A DNA stretch of 64,000 nt from positions 62,001 through 126,000 of the forward strand of contig NZ_JAJQXX010000006.1 in NCBI RefSeq assembly GCF_028767025.1, in the 5' to 3' direction. Under the pieces are notes generated by a model. The model had not been told where the DNA came from and searched no databases. It saw only the letters and a program-made list of their open reading frames with translations. The stretch is from Blautia sp. XA-2221 (GTDB lineage: Bacteria > Bacillota > Clostridia > Lachnospirales > Lachnospiraceae). Position numbers and translations under genes: made by a program. Positions 1-7,956 of the stretch are shown piece by piece; within the stretch, counting starts at the first letter, position 1; each line of letters begins with the position of its first letter.

Positions 1-925
1 CGTAATGCCTACCACAACACCACTCATTAAGGTAGAACGGACTAAAAGCTATGGCGCAGAGGTGATTCTGAAAGGCGATGTCTATGACGAGGCCTGCGCT
101 TATGCTCTGGAGCTGGCTGAAAAAGAGGGATATACGTTTATTCATCCCTTTGATGATCCGGCAGTTGCTACCGGACAGGGAACCATTGCCATGGAGATTG
201 TCCAGGAGCTTCCGCTTGTAGATTATATTCTTGTGCCTATTGGCGGCGGCGGTCTGGCTACCGGCGTTTCCACTCTTGCGAAGCTTCTTAATCCCCATAT
301 TAAGGTGATCGGAGTAGAGCCGGCAGGTGCAGCCTGCATGAAAGCCTCTCTGGAAAAAGGAGAAGTTGTAACGCTTCCTCATGTAAATACCATAGCGGAC
401 GGTACTGCAGTGCAGACTCCGGGTGAGCATATCTTCCCGTACCTTCAGGAAAATCTGGACAGTATCATTACCATTGAAGATGATGAGCTGATTATGGCTT
501 TTCTGGATATGGTTGAAAATCATAAAATGATCGTAGAAAATTCCGGCCTTCTTACTGTGGCAGCGCTTCGCCATCTGGATTTTACCGGAAAAAAAGTAGT
601 TTCTATTTTAAGCGGCGGAAATATGGACGTAATTACCATGTCTTCTGTAGTCCAGCATGGACTGATCCAGAGAGACCGTATCTTTACAGTTTCTGTGCTG
701 ATCCCGGATAAAGCCGGAGAGCTGGTGCGTGTAGCAGGTATCATAGCCCAGAATCAGGGAAATGTCATTAAGCTTGACCATAACCAGTTCGTTACCACCA
801 ACCGTAATGCGGCTGTAGAGCTGAAAGTAACCATGGAGGCCTTTGGAACAGAACATAAAAATCAGATTGTAAAGGCTCTGGAAGATGCAGGTTGTAAGCC
901 AAAGGTGATCAGAGCAAGCCTCTGA
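1..925 (+). CDS. ilvA: Threonine ammonia-lyase (C-terminal part, 5' end outside window)
   Basis: This PLP enzyme deaminates threonine to 2-oxobutanoate and ammonia. The reading frame is open to the left edge, so the N-terminus and the PLP-binding lysine are missing. The visible part starts inside the catalytic domain at the motif PLIKVERTKSYGAEV. It contains the glycine-rich PLP-phosphate loop GGGGLATG, then GTAVQTPG. A C-terminal ACT-like regulatory domain follows, beginning about FTVSVLIPDKAGELV and covering the last 80 residues. A single short ACT domain is typical of the roughly 400-residue enzyme, either TdcB-like or a short biosynthetic IlvA. The two cannot be separated here. The gene ends in a strong terminator. 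Confidence 0.9.
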   Translation, partial: VMPTTTPLIKVERTKSYGAEVILKGDVYDEACAYALELAEKEGYTFIHPFDDPAVATGQGTIAMEIVQELPLVDYILVPIGGGGLATGVSTLAKLLNPHIKVIGVEPAGAACMKASLEKGEVVTLPHVNTIADGTAVQTPGEHIFPYLQENLDSIITIEDDELIMAFLDMVENHKMIVENSGLLTVAALRHLDFTGKKVVSILSGGNMDVITMSSVVQHGLIQRDRIFTVSVLIPDKAGELVRVAGIIAQNQGNVIKLDHNQFVTTNRNAAVELKVTMEAFGTEHKNQIVKALEDAGCKPKVIRASL

Positions 926-946
926 TCCGTTATAGCATTATGTAAG

Positions 947-994
947 AAACCGCAGAAGGAGATTTTATGACGGTCTCCCTGCGGTTTGTTTTTT
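947..994 (+). terminator. Rho-independent terminator after threonine ammonia-lyase
   Basis: A perfect 9-bp stem, AAACCGCAG paired with CTGCGGTTT, is followed by GTTTTTT. It starts 22 bases after the stop codon. Confidence 0.85.
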
Positions 995-1004
995 AGAACC
1001 CTGT

Positions 1005-1160
1005 TTACCTTTCGTGTTTTTCCATCCATGTTTTGATATAGTCCATCTGCTCCTGATCTGAGATCAGCTGAGAGGCCGGGTCATTTCCCGCAGCTACACA
1101 GCAGAACAGTACAAAAGACTGAAAACAGAAAAATATGATAAGAAATAAAATAAAGGTCAT
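1005..1160 (-). CDS. Small single-pass membrane protein, 51 aa
   Basis: This short gene lies on the - strand. ATG is at 1160 and TAA at 1007-1005, and a near-perfect ribosome binding site (AAGGAGGG) sits 6 bases upstream of the start. The product has a very hydrophobic N-terminal segment (MTFILFLIIFFCFQSFVLF, then CCVAAG) that should span the membrane. A short charged tail follows, with the motif DQEQMDYIKTWMEKHER. I do not recognise a characterised family, though tiny Lachnospiraceae proteins with one hydrophobic helix and a similar DxEQMxY tail come to mind. It stands alone between convergent and divergent neighbours. An inverted repeat (GACAGG/CCTGTC, 1194-1212) lies in its presumed leader. 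Function unknown. Confidence 0.6.
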   Translation of the reverse strand: MTFILFLIIFFCFQSFVLFCCVAAGNDPASQLISDQEQMDYIKTWMEKHER

Positions 1161-1356
1161 TGGAACCCTCCTTTTTTACACTGCTTTTTTTCAGACAGGT
1201 CAGCGTCCTGTCAGCTCTGAACTGTGATCCATATGGAATCATTCCGATAGTTTACAGTATTGGCAATTCTATGAAAAATATTCTTATTCTATAAAATTCG
1301 CAAAAAATTCTAAGACTGAATACATTAAAATAAAGCTTCTTTTTGGGAGTATATTC

Positions 1357-2187
1357 ATGAAAACAATGAATTATACCGGAAAGGGTGTAGGTGTGGCGAT
1401 TCTGGATACAGGAATCTATCCTCATCAGGATTTTGGAAACAGAATCTGCGCTTTTTCTGATTTTATTTTTCATAAATCCATACCTTATGATGACAATGGA
1501 CATGGAACTCATGTGGCCGGGATTCTCTGTGGAGATGGAACAGCCTCCGGAGGAAAATACAGAGGAGTGGCTCCGGGGTGTGAGATCATTGGTCTGAAGG
1601 TTCTGGACCGGTTTGGAAATGGAAGCAGAGAGGATGTACTGTGCGCTTTTGACTGGATTCTCCGTTATATGCAAAAGTACAATATTCGTGTTGTAAATAT
1701 TTCTGTGGGAACCACCTGTAAAAATGGGAAAGGACACAGTAGTCTGATCCGGGGAGTTGAGAAACTGTGGGATCAGGGACTGGTGGTTATTGCTGCGGCA
1801 GGGAATCAGGGACCGCTGCCCGGAAGTATTACAGCGCCGGGAAGCAGTCGGAAGATTATTACAGTTGGTTCCAGTGATATGCTTGTGGGAACGGAGGGGA
1901 TTTCCGGAAGAGGTCCTACATTTGAGTGTGTATGCAAACCGGATCTTGTGGCTCCTGGAAATCGAATTGTTTCATGCGCATCAAAGGGCGGTTATCGTAC
2001 GAAGAGCGGAACCTCCATGTCCACACCCCTTGTTTCAGGGGCTGTTGCTCTGGCTCTTGAAAAAGATCCTCTTCTTACTAATGTAGAGATCAAAATGATG
2101 CTGAGGGACAGCGCAGATGATATGGGGCTTTCCAGAAATCAGCAGGGATGGGGCAGATTTAACCTGGAACGGTTTCTGGAACTGTAG
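1357..2187 (+). CDS. S8 family serine peptidase (subtilase) without signal peptide
   Basis: This is a 276-residue subtilisin-fold peptidase. The catalytic triad is visible: Asp17 in ILDTG, His49 in NGHGTHVAG and Ser220 in GTSMSTP. The oxyanion-hole Asn is in AAAGNQGP at about residue 148. The protein begins almost directly with the catalytic domain, with no signal peptide, no I9 propeptide and no C-terminal extension. This resembles intracellular subtilisins, which turn over cytoplasmic protein, but even the short ISP propeptide is absent. An upstream in-frame stop rules out a longer start. The gene is monocistronic. Cytoplasmic location is inferred from the missing signal. Confidence 0.85.
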   Translation: MKTMNYTGKGVGVAILDTGIYPHQDFGNRICAFSDFIFHKSIPYDDNGHGTHVAGILCGDGTASGGKYRGVAPGCEIIGLKVLDRFGNGSREDVLCAFDWILRYMQKYNIRVVNISVGTTCKNGKGHSSLIRGVEKLWDQGLVVIAAAGNQGPLPGSITAPGSSRKIITVGSSDMLVGTEGISGRGPTFECVCKPDLVAPGNRIVSCASKGGYRTKSGTSMSTPLVSGAVALALEKDPLLTNVEIKMMLRDSADDMGLSRNQQGWGRFNLERFLEL

Positions 2188-2240
2188 GGGAAAGAGAATC
2201 AGCAGAATCATAAATATTTTATGAAGTGAAAGCATCAGCG

Positions 2241-2269
2241 TTGACGTAAGGGGAGTTTTTTTGTACAAT
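2241..2269 (+). promoter_or_regulatory. Sigma-A-type promoter of icd
   Basis: TTGACG (2241-2246) and TACAAT (2264-2269) are separated by 17 bp, about 40 bp upstream of the icd start. Confidence 0.65.
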
Positions 2270-2309
2270 ACTCAACAGAACGTACTTCACCGGAGAGGAG
2301 ATAAAATAC

Positions 2310-3521
2310 ATGGATAAGATTAAAATGACAACACCCCTGGTAGAAATGGACGGAGATGAGATGACTCGTATTCTCTGGAAGATGATCAAAGAGGAACTTC
2401 TGCTTCCCTATGTGGATCTGAATACGGAATATTATGATCTCGGGCTTGCCTGCAGGAATGAAACAGATGACCAGGTAACCGTAGATGCTGCCAATGCAAC
2501 GAAAAAATACGGTGTTGCAGTAAAATGTGCTACGATCACTCCGAATCATGCCAGAATGAAAGAATATGATCTGAAAAAAATGTACAAAAGTCCAAATGGT
2601 ACCATCCGTGCCATTCTTGACGGAACGGTATTTCGTGCGCCAATCGTCGTAAAGGGGATTGAGCCCTGTGTCCGTAACTGGAAAAAACCAATTACCATTG
2701 CCCGCCATGCATATGGTGATGTGTATAAAAACACAGAATTTTATGTAGAAAAACCTGGTAAGGTGGAACTGGTATATACTTCTGAGGACGGGGAAGAGAA
2801 ACGTTCTCTTGTACAGGAATTTAAGGCTCCGGGTGTTGCCATGGGAATGCACAATATGGAAGCATCTATTGAGAGCTTTGCAAGAAGCTGCTTTAATTAT
2901 GCTCTTGATACAAAGCAGGATGTGTGGTTTGGAGCCAAGGATACTATTTCCAAAACTTATGACGGCAAATTTAAGGAGATTTTCCAGAAGATCTTTACAG
3001 AGGAATTTAAAGTAAAATTTGATGCGGCGGGTCTGACATATTTTTACAGTCTTATTGACGATGTGGTTGCCCGTGTAATGAAAGCAGAAGGCGGCTTTAT
3101 CTGGGCCTGCAAAAATTATGACGGGGATGTTATGAGCGATATGGTTTCTTCCGCTTTTGGTTCTCTTGCCATGATGACTTCTGTTCTTGTTTCTCCGGAC
3201 GGATACTATGAATATGAAGCGGCTCACGGAACAGTACAGAGACATTATTACAGACATCTGGAAGGAAAAGAAACTTCTACTAACTCAGTGGCAACAATTT
3301 TTGCATGGACAGGCGCGCTTCGTAAAAGAGGAGAGCTGGATGGAAATAAAGCCCTGATTGAGTTTGCAGAGAAACTGGAAAAAGCAACTCTTTCTACGAT
3401 TGAATCCGGAAAAATGACAAAGGATCTTGCCATGATCACAACGATCAAACATCCAAAAGTGCTTTCCAGCAGAGATTTTATTCTTGCAGTACGGGAATCT
3501 CTGGACCGCATTATGAAATAA
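2310..3521 (+). CDS. icd: NADP-dependent isocitrate dehydrogenase (eukaryote-like type)
   Basis: The enzyme oxidatively decarboxylates isocitrate to 2-oxoglutarate, making NADPH. The 403-residue length and the motifs [14 protein letters not shown] (start), RHAYGDVYK and [10 protein letters not shown] place it in the homodimeric eukaryotic-type IDH subfamily, not the E. coli Icd type. The ATG follows GGAGAGGAG by 10 bases. It has its own promoter and no operon partner. In an anaerobe with an incomplete TCA cycle it probably supplies 2-oxoglutarate for glutamate synthesis (inference). A weak stem (GCTGT/ACAGC) and then a larger shared hairpin at 3584-3623 follow the gene. Confidence 0.95.
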   Translation: MDKIKMTTPLVEMDGDEMTRILWKMIKEELLLPYVDLNTEYYDLGLACRNETDDQVTVDAANATKKYGVAVKCATITPNHARMKEYDLKKMYKSPNGTIRAILDGTVFRAPIVVKGIEPCVRNWKKPITIARHAYGDVYKNTEFYVEKPGKVELVYTSEDGEEKRSLVQEFKAPGVAMGMHNMEASIESFARSCFNYALDTKQDVWFGAKDTISKTYDGKFKEIFQKIFTEEFKVKFDAAGLTYFYSLIDDVVARVMKAEGGFIWACKNYDGDVMSDMVSSAFGSLAMMTSVLVSPDGYYEYEAAHGTVQRHYYRHLEGKETSTNSVATIFAWTGALRKRGELDGNKALIEFAEKLEKATLSTIESGKMTKDLAMITTIKHPKVLSSRDFILAVRESLDRIMK

Positions 3522-3583
3522 TTGGGTGGAAAAGAAAAATAAACAGGAGCTGTTGGGCGGATATGCACAGCGGTTTTCTACAT

Positions 3584-3623
3584 GAAAAACGGGAAATCCT
3601 CAGGCGAGGGTTTCCCATTTTTC
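3584..3623. terminator. Bidirectional terminator between icd and the ABC-F gene
   Basis: GAAAAA-C-GGGAAA pairs with TTTCCC-A-TTTTTC, and an inner CCTC/GAGG stem extends the hairpin. T- or A-rich arms allow use from both directions. The ABC-F stop codon (complement of 3600-3602) lies inside the hairpin. Confidence 0.6.
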
Positions 3624-5519
3624 ATATAATTCTTCCAGTTCTTTCAGGACAGCTTCTTTTTCGCGACTTAGTTCGGTACAGCGTGCCACATTGGTACACA
3701 CATCAGGAAGTACCAGAGTTTCATCGATTTCTTTGTCTCTTTTTTCCAGTTCTTCAATTCTGGCTTCTGTTTTTTTCAGTTCGTTTTCCTGTTTTCGTCT
3801 GCGAGCCTGTTCCTCCTTTTGCTGCTGCCAGGACAGCCTGCTGTCAGAGCTTCCTGTTTCCGATGCCTGTGTTTCTGTGGGAGCGGACAGGGCAGGGGCG
3901 TATTTTTCGGTCAGTTCCTCTTTTTTTTCAAGATAATAATCGTAATCGCCGATATAATTTACAATAGCCTGATGGGTCAGATCAAGAATTCTTGTTGCAG
4001 TCTGATTGATAAAATAACGGTCATGAGAAACATAGAGAACTGTTCCGCTGTAGCTGTTTAAGGCTTCCTCCAGAATCTCTTTGGAAGCAATATCCAGGTG
4101 GTTGGTGGGTTCGTCCAGAATCAGGAAATTGGCTTCTGAAAGCATTAGTTTGGCAAGAGAAACCCTTCCTCTTTCTCCACCTGAAAGAGAAGAGATCTCT
4201 TTAAAAACATCATCTCCGGTAAAAAGAAAGGCTGCAAGCATGTTGCGGATCTCTGTTTCCGTCAGTGTGGGATAGGAGTCCGAAATTTCCTGAAAAATAG
4301 TTTTTTCTGAATGAAGTACATGATGTTCCTGGTCATAGTAGCCAATCTGGACTTTGGAGCCCAGAGAAAAGCTCCCGGAGTCAGCAGGAAGAATGCTGTT
4401 AAGAATCTTCAGCATTGTAGTTTTTCCGGTTCCGTTATTTCCAATCAGAGCGATCCGTTCTCCTCTTTTTATCTGGAAAGAGATATCGGTAAAAAGAGTC
4501 TGCCCGGGAAAACTTTTGGAAAGTCCCTCTACAGTAAGAACGTCATTTCCACTAACGGTTCTCGGTTCCAGAGAAAGACGCATATGAGTCTGGATTTCCA
4601 CAGGTTTGTCCAGCCTCTGGATCTTGTCCAGCATTTTTTCGCGGCTTTCTGCTCTGCGAATTGATTTTTCGCGGTTAAAGGACTTCAGTTTAACGATCAC
4701 AGCTTCCTGATGTTTAATTTCCCGCTGCTGATTCAGGTATGCTTTATACTGAGCATCTCTCAGCTGCGCTTTTTTTTCTGCATAAGAAGAGTAGTTGCCC
4801 TGAAAAGTAATCACCTGACCAGATTCAATCTCCACGACTTTTGTTACTACTTTATCAAGGAAATAACGGTCGTGGGAAACAATAAAGACAGCTCCCGGGT
4901 AATTTAAAAGATATGTTTCCAGCCAGGCGATGCTTTCCATGTCCAGATGGTTGGTAGGCTCGTCAAGAAGAAGGATATCCGGTTTAGAGATCAGAAGCTT
5001 ACCAAGGGCTACCCTTGTTTTCTGTCCTCCGGAAAGAGTTTCAATCTGTTTTTCAAAGTCATCTTCTCCAAATCCCAGACCTTTCAGTATACCGGTAAGT
5101 TCGCTTTTGTATGCATAGCCGTTTTCCAGTTCAAATTCATGGGTAAGTCTGGTATATGTGTTCATAAGCTGTTCCAGCTCTTCACCCTGTACATGTTTCA
5201 TTTCCAGCTCAATAGAGCGCATACGCTCTTCCATATCAAGGATATGCTGCTTGGTTGTAAGAAGTTCTTCATAAATGGTACGCTGTCCGTAAATATCCTG
5301 ATACTGGGCCAGATAACCCATTCGTCTGTCTTTTGCCAGGATCACGTTTCCGGAATCGGCAGAAAGCTCATCCATAATAATACGCAGCAAAGTGGTCTTT
5401 CCTGCGCCGTTATTACCGATCAGTGCGACTTTTTCCCGTTCTTCTATGTGAAAAGAGGCATCTTTTAAAATCTCTTTTTCGCCAAAGGATTTACAGATGC
5501 CCTGACATGCTAAAATCAT
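3600..5519 (-). CDS. ABC-F family ATP-binding protein (ribosome-associated type)
   Basis: This soluble protein has two ABC ATPase cassettes and no membrane segments, which is the ABC-F architecture. ABC-F proteins act on ribosomes as translation factors or antibiotic-protection factors. Cassette 1 has Walker A GNNGAGKT near residue 35, signature LSGGQKTRVALGKLL and LLDEPTNHLD. Cassette 2 has GNNGTGKT, LSGGERGRVSLAKLML and ILDEPTNHLD. A charged interdomain linker lies between them. The C-terminus (about 545-639) is a predicted coiled coil rich in E, K and R. The 639-residue length and C-terminal coiled coil resemble the YdiF/Uup-like housekeeping branch more than a drug-resistance factor, but this is not decisive. 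GGAGGAAC precedes the ATG. It is transcribed divergently from rex. Confidence 0.9.
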   Translation of the reverse strand: MILACQGICKSFGEKEILKDASFHIEEREKVALIGNNGAGKTTLLRIIMDELSADSGNVILAKDRRMGYLAQYQDIYGQRTIYEELLTTKQHILDMEERMRSIELEMKHVQGEELEQLMNTYTRLTHEFELENGYAYKSELTGILKGLGFGEDDFEKQIETLSGGQKTRVALGKLLISKPDILLLDEPTNHLDMESIAWLETYLLNYPGAVFIVSHDRYFLDKVVTKVVEIESGQVITFQGNYSSYAEKKAQLRDAQYKAYLNQQREIKHQEAVIVKLKSFNREKSIRRAESREKMLDKIQRLDKPVEIQTHMRLSLEPRTVSGNDVLTVEGLSKSFPGQTLFTDISFQIKRGERIALIGNNGTGKTTMLKILNSILPADSGSFSLGSKVQIGYYDQEHHVLHSEKTIFQEISDSYPTLTETEIRNMLAAFLFTGDDVFKEISSLSGGERGRVSLAKLMLSEANFLILDEPTNHLDIASKEILEEALNSYSGTVLYVSHDRYFINQTATRILDLTHQAIVNYIGDYDYYLEKKEELTEKYAPALSAPTETQASETGSSDSRLSWQQQKEEQARRRKQENELKKTEARIEELEKRDKEIDETLVLPDVCTNVARCTELSREKEAVLKELEELYEKWETLA

Positions 5520-5579
5520 TGTTGTTCCTCCACAGATTGCCTTAATTTATCTTAATATGTACTGTAAGATTATAAGGCT

Positions 5580-5598
5580 TTTACAATGATTTTGTAAA
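5580..5598. promoter_or_regulatory. Perfect inverted repeat in the ABC-F/rex divergent intergenic region
   Basis: TTTACAA-TGATT-TTGTAAA is a 7-bp perfect dyad with a 5-bp spacer. It sits 60 bp upstream of the ABC-F start and 36 bp upstream of the rex -35 box. It is a candidate operator for an unknown regulator. It does not match the Rex consensus. Confidence 0.4.
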
Positions 5599-5633
5599 GA
5601 CCAAAAAGCCTTTGCATAGCGAAAAAACTTTAT

Positions 5634-5662
5634 TTGACAATAAAATAACATTTCGTTATAAT
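5634..5662 (+). promoter_or_regulatory. Strong sigma-A-type promoter of rex with overlapping dyad
   Basis: Perfect TTGACA (5634-5639) and TATAAT (5657-5662) boxes are separated by 17 bp. A perfect dyad ATAAC-ATTTC-GTTAT (5645-5659) fills the spacer and overlaps the -10 box, a position where a bound repressor would block RNA polymerase. Confidence 0.85.
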
Positions 5663-5691
5663 TAATAGGAAATCAGAAGGAGGATCATTCC

Positions 5692-6336
5692 GTGGAGGCA
5701 AAACAAATTTCAAAAGCAGTGATAAAAAGGCTGCCGCGTTATTACAGATATCTTGGAGAACTGCTGGAAGAAAATGTGGAGCGTATTTCTTCCAATGACC
5801 TCAGCAAAAAAATGCATGTGACAGCGTCTCAGATCCGTCAGGACCTGAATAATTTTGGCGGATTCGGACAGCAGGGATACGGATATAATGTGAAATACCT
5901 GTACACAGAGATCGGAAAAATCCTGGGGCTGGATACGGTTCATCCCATGATCATTGTGGGTGCCGGTAATCTGGGACAGGCATTGGCAAACTATGTGGAT
6001 TTTGAAAAACGCGGATTTAAGCTGATGGGTATTTTTGACATCAATCCTGTACTGGAAGGGATCGCAGTACGGGGAATTGAGATTCAGATGATCAGCGATC
6101 TTCCGTTTTTCCTGAAGGAAAATCAGATTGAGATCGCAATCCTTACGCTTCCGAAAAATAAGGCCGGAGATATGGCAAATATTCTGATTGAGAACGGAAT
6201 AAAGGCAATCTGGAATTTTGCGCATATTGATCTGGATACTCCTGATGATGTGATCGTAGAGAATGTACATCTTTCCGAGAGCCTTATGCGGCTTTCCTAC
6301 AATCTTAGCCAGTACCGTCAGGAACACGAAAATTAG
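5692..6336 (+). CDS. rex: Redox-sensing transcriptional repressor Rex
   Basis: Rex is a dimeric repressor that senses the NADH/NAD+ ratio. It binds DNA when NAD+ is abundant and releases it when NADH rises, controlling fermentation and hydrogen/electron-transfer genes. The 214 residues show an N-terminal winged helix (about 1-80, with ASQIRQDLNNFGGFGQQGYGY) and a Rossmann domain with VGAGNLGQAL near residue 90. The C-terminal helix swaps between subunits in the family. The start is GTG at 5692, 7 bases after AGAAGGAGG. A possible target is the Stn-like operon at 14.1 kb, which has a Rex-like site. Confidence 0.95.
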   Translation: MEAKQISKAVIKRLPRYYRYLGELLEENVERISSNDLSKKMHVTASQIRQDLNNFGGFGQQGYGYNVKYLYTEIGKILGLDTVHPMIIVGAGNLGQALANYVDFEKRGFKLMGIFDINPVLEGIAVRGIEIQMISDLPFFLKENQIEIAILTLPKNKAGDMANILIENGIKAIWNFAHIDLDTPDDVIVENVHLSESLMRLSYNLSQYRQEHEN

Positions 6337-6348
6337 CCCATCTCAGCA

Positions 6349-6384
6349 GGCTGTCACCCTATTCCGGGCGTGGCAGCCTTTTGA
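6349..6384 (+). terminator. Terminator after rex
   Basis: GGCTGTCAC pairs with GTGGCAGCC (9 bp with one G-T pair) and is followed by TTTTG. Confidence 0.7.
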
Positions 6385-6429
6385 CGTAAAAATATAAAAT
6401 ACTACAGCTGACAGAAAAGGAGGGATCGG

Positions 6430-7956
6430 ATGAAAGAAGTGGTAAGCTGTGAGAGAATAAAACAGCTGGATGCATATACGATTGAAAAAAGAGGTATTCC
6501 TTCCTGCGTTCTTATGGAACGGGCAGCTTTGAAAACCGTGGAAGAAATGGAACGGGTTTTTCGTGAAAAAAATACAGAAGAAAAAATCCTCTGTGTATGC
6601 GGAAACGGAAATAACGGAGGGGATGGAGTTGCCATTGCGCGGATTCTTTTTCTTCATGGCTATCAGGCGGAGATCTATATGGCAGGGGATTCTTCCTCCT
6701 TTACCTGTGAAACCGCGCGTCAGTTTTCCATTGCATCAAATTATCACGTCCCGGTTGTGAATAACCCGCAGTGGCGTGAATATACTACTATAGTAGACGC
6801 TGTTTTTGGCGTGGGACTGGCCCGTCCTGTTATGGGAAAATATAAAGAACTGATAGAAACCATGAACCGGACGGCTGCCTGGAAGGTCGCTGTGGATATT
6901 CCATCTGGGGTAAACGGAGATACAGGCGCAGTGATGGGGGCTGCGTTTGAAGCGGATCTTACTGTGACCTACGGCTTTCTGAAGGCGGGGCTGTGCCTTT
7001 ACCCTGGCAGAAAAAATGCCGGAAGGACGGTTCTGGCAGATATCGGCGTTTACGGAGAGCCTGGCGTCCCGGAGAAAAAGAAAATTCTGGAAGAGAAAGA
7101 TATCAGAAATCTTCCCATGAGAACACCGGAGGGGAACAAGGCTACTTTTGGAAAGGTACTTGCAGTGGCAGGAAGTCCGGGAATGTGCGGTGCCGCCTAT
7201 TTCTGTGCCGCGGCAGCATTTGCCAGCGGAGCGGGGATGGTGCGTATTCTTACAGATGAAAGCAACCGTATCCCTTTACAGAGCCTGCTGCCCGAAGCCA
7301 TTATTGACTGTGGGGAAGGAGAAAAGGCTTATCAGAAAGCCTATGACTGGTGTGATGTGATCCTGATGGGACCAGGGCTTGGAATTTCGGAAAAAGCACG
7401 ATTTAAGGTCCGCTGGTTTCTGGAAAAAGCTTTATCCGGGAAAAAAGTGGTCCTTGATGCAGACGGATTGAATCTTCTGTCAGAGAACCAGTCCTGGAAA
7501 AAACTTCTGGGAGATCATGTAATCCTGACTCCTCATATGGGGGAAATGAGCCGCCTTACCGGAAAAAGCATTGGTGGGCTTCAGGACAGCCGGGAGGCTT
7601 CAGCCCTGGAATACGCAGGAGATACCGGAGCTGTCTGTGTGCTGAAAGATGCCTGTACCGTAACAGCCGGTTCTGACGGCACAGTGTGGTACAATCTTTC
7701 CGGAAATGCCGGAATGGCAACAGCCGGAAGCGGAGATGTGCTTGCTGGTATTTTGGCGGGCATGCTTTGTATGTACAAAGGAAGAGAGATTTCATCCGGT
7801 GAAATGGCAGAGATTGCGGCAATGGGAGTTTTTATCCATGGTAGAGCAGGTGATCTGGCAGCTGATAAAAAGGGAATGTATGGCATGAAAGCAGGCGATC
7901 TGGTTCTGACGGTTCCAGAGGTATTGAAGTACGGAGGACGACATGAGGAAATATGA
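6430..7956 (+). CDS. nnr: Bifunctional NAD(P)H-hydrate epimerase / ADP-dependent (S)-NAD(P)H-hydrate dehydratase
   Basis: This is a metabolite-repair enzyme. The N-terminal YjeF_N domain (about 1-215) epimerises R-NAD(P)HX, and the C-terminal ribokinase-like domain (about 225-500) dehydrates S-NAD(P)HX using ADP. GNGNNGGDGVAIAR at about residue 58 is the epimerase core. NMAGSGD-like AGSGDVLAG at about 432 is the dehydratase ATP/ADP site, and LTPHMGEMSRL is also typical. The 508 residues match the fused bacterial form. AAAAGGAGGG lies just before the ATG. The 3' end overlaps alr by 14 bp, so the two are cotranscribed and probably translationally coupled. Confidence 0.95.
   Translation: MKEVVSCERIKQLDAYTIEKRGIPSCVLMERAALKTVEEMERVFREKNTEEKILCVCGNGNNGGDGVAIARILFLHGYQAEIYMAGDSSSFTCETARQFSIASNYHVPVVNNPQWREYTTIVDAVFGVGLARPVMGKYKELIETMNRTAAWKVAVDIPSGVNGDTGAVMGAAFEADLTVTYGFLKAGLCLYPGRKNAGRTVLADIGVYGEPGVPEKKKILEEKDIRNLPMRTPEGNKATFGKVLAVAGSPGMCGAAYFCAAAAFASGAGMVRILTDESNRIPLQSLLPEAIIDCGEGEKAYQKAYDWCDVILMGPGLGISEKARFKVRWFLEKALSGKKVVLDADGLNLLSENQSWKKLLGDHVILTPHMGEMSRLTGKSIGGLQDSREASALEYAGDTGAVCVLKDACTVTAGSDGTVWYNLSGNAGMATAGSGDVLAGILAGMLCMYKGREISSGEMAEIAAMGVFIHGRAGDLAADKKGMYGMKAGDLVLTVPEVLKYGGRHEEI

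Noticed and set aside
1194-1212. GACAGG/CCTGTC hairpin as a terminator
   Set aside because: The T-run lies on the wrong side for either direction, so it is left as a leader hairpin only.
2235-3257. 340-codon open frame antisense to icd
   Set aside because: It is wholly contained opposite icd, with no ribosome site and a low-quality composition.
5580-5598. Dyad considered as a Rex operator
   Set aside because: Half-sites TTTACAA/TTGTAAA point the wrong way and have 5-bp spacing. The Rex consensus is TTGTTAA-N4-TTAACAA.
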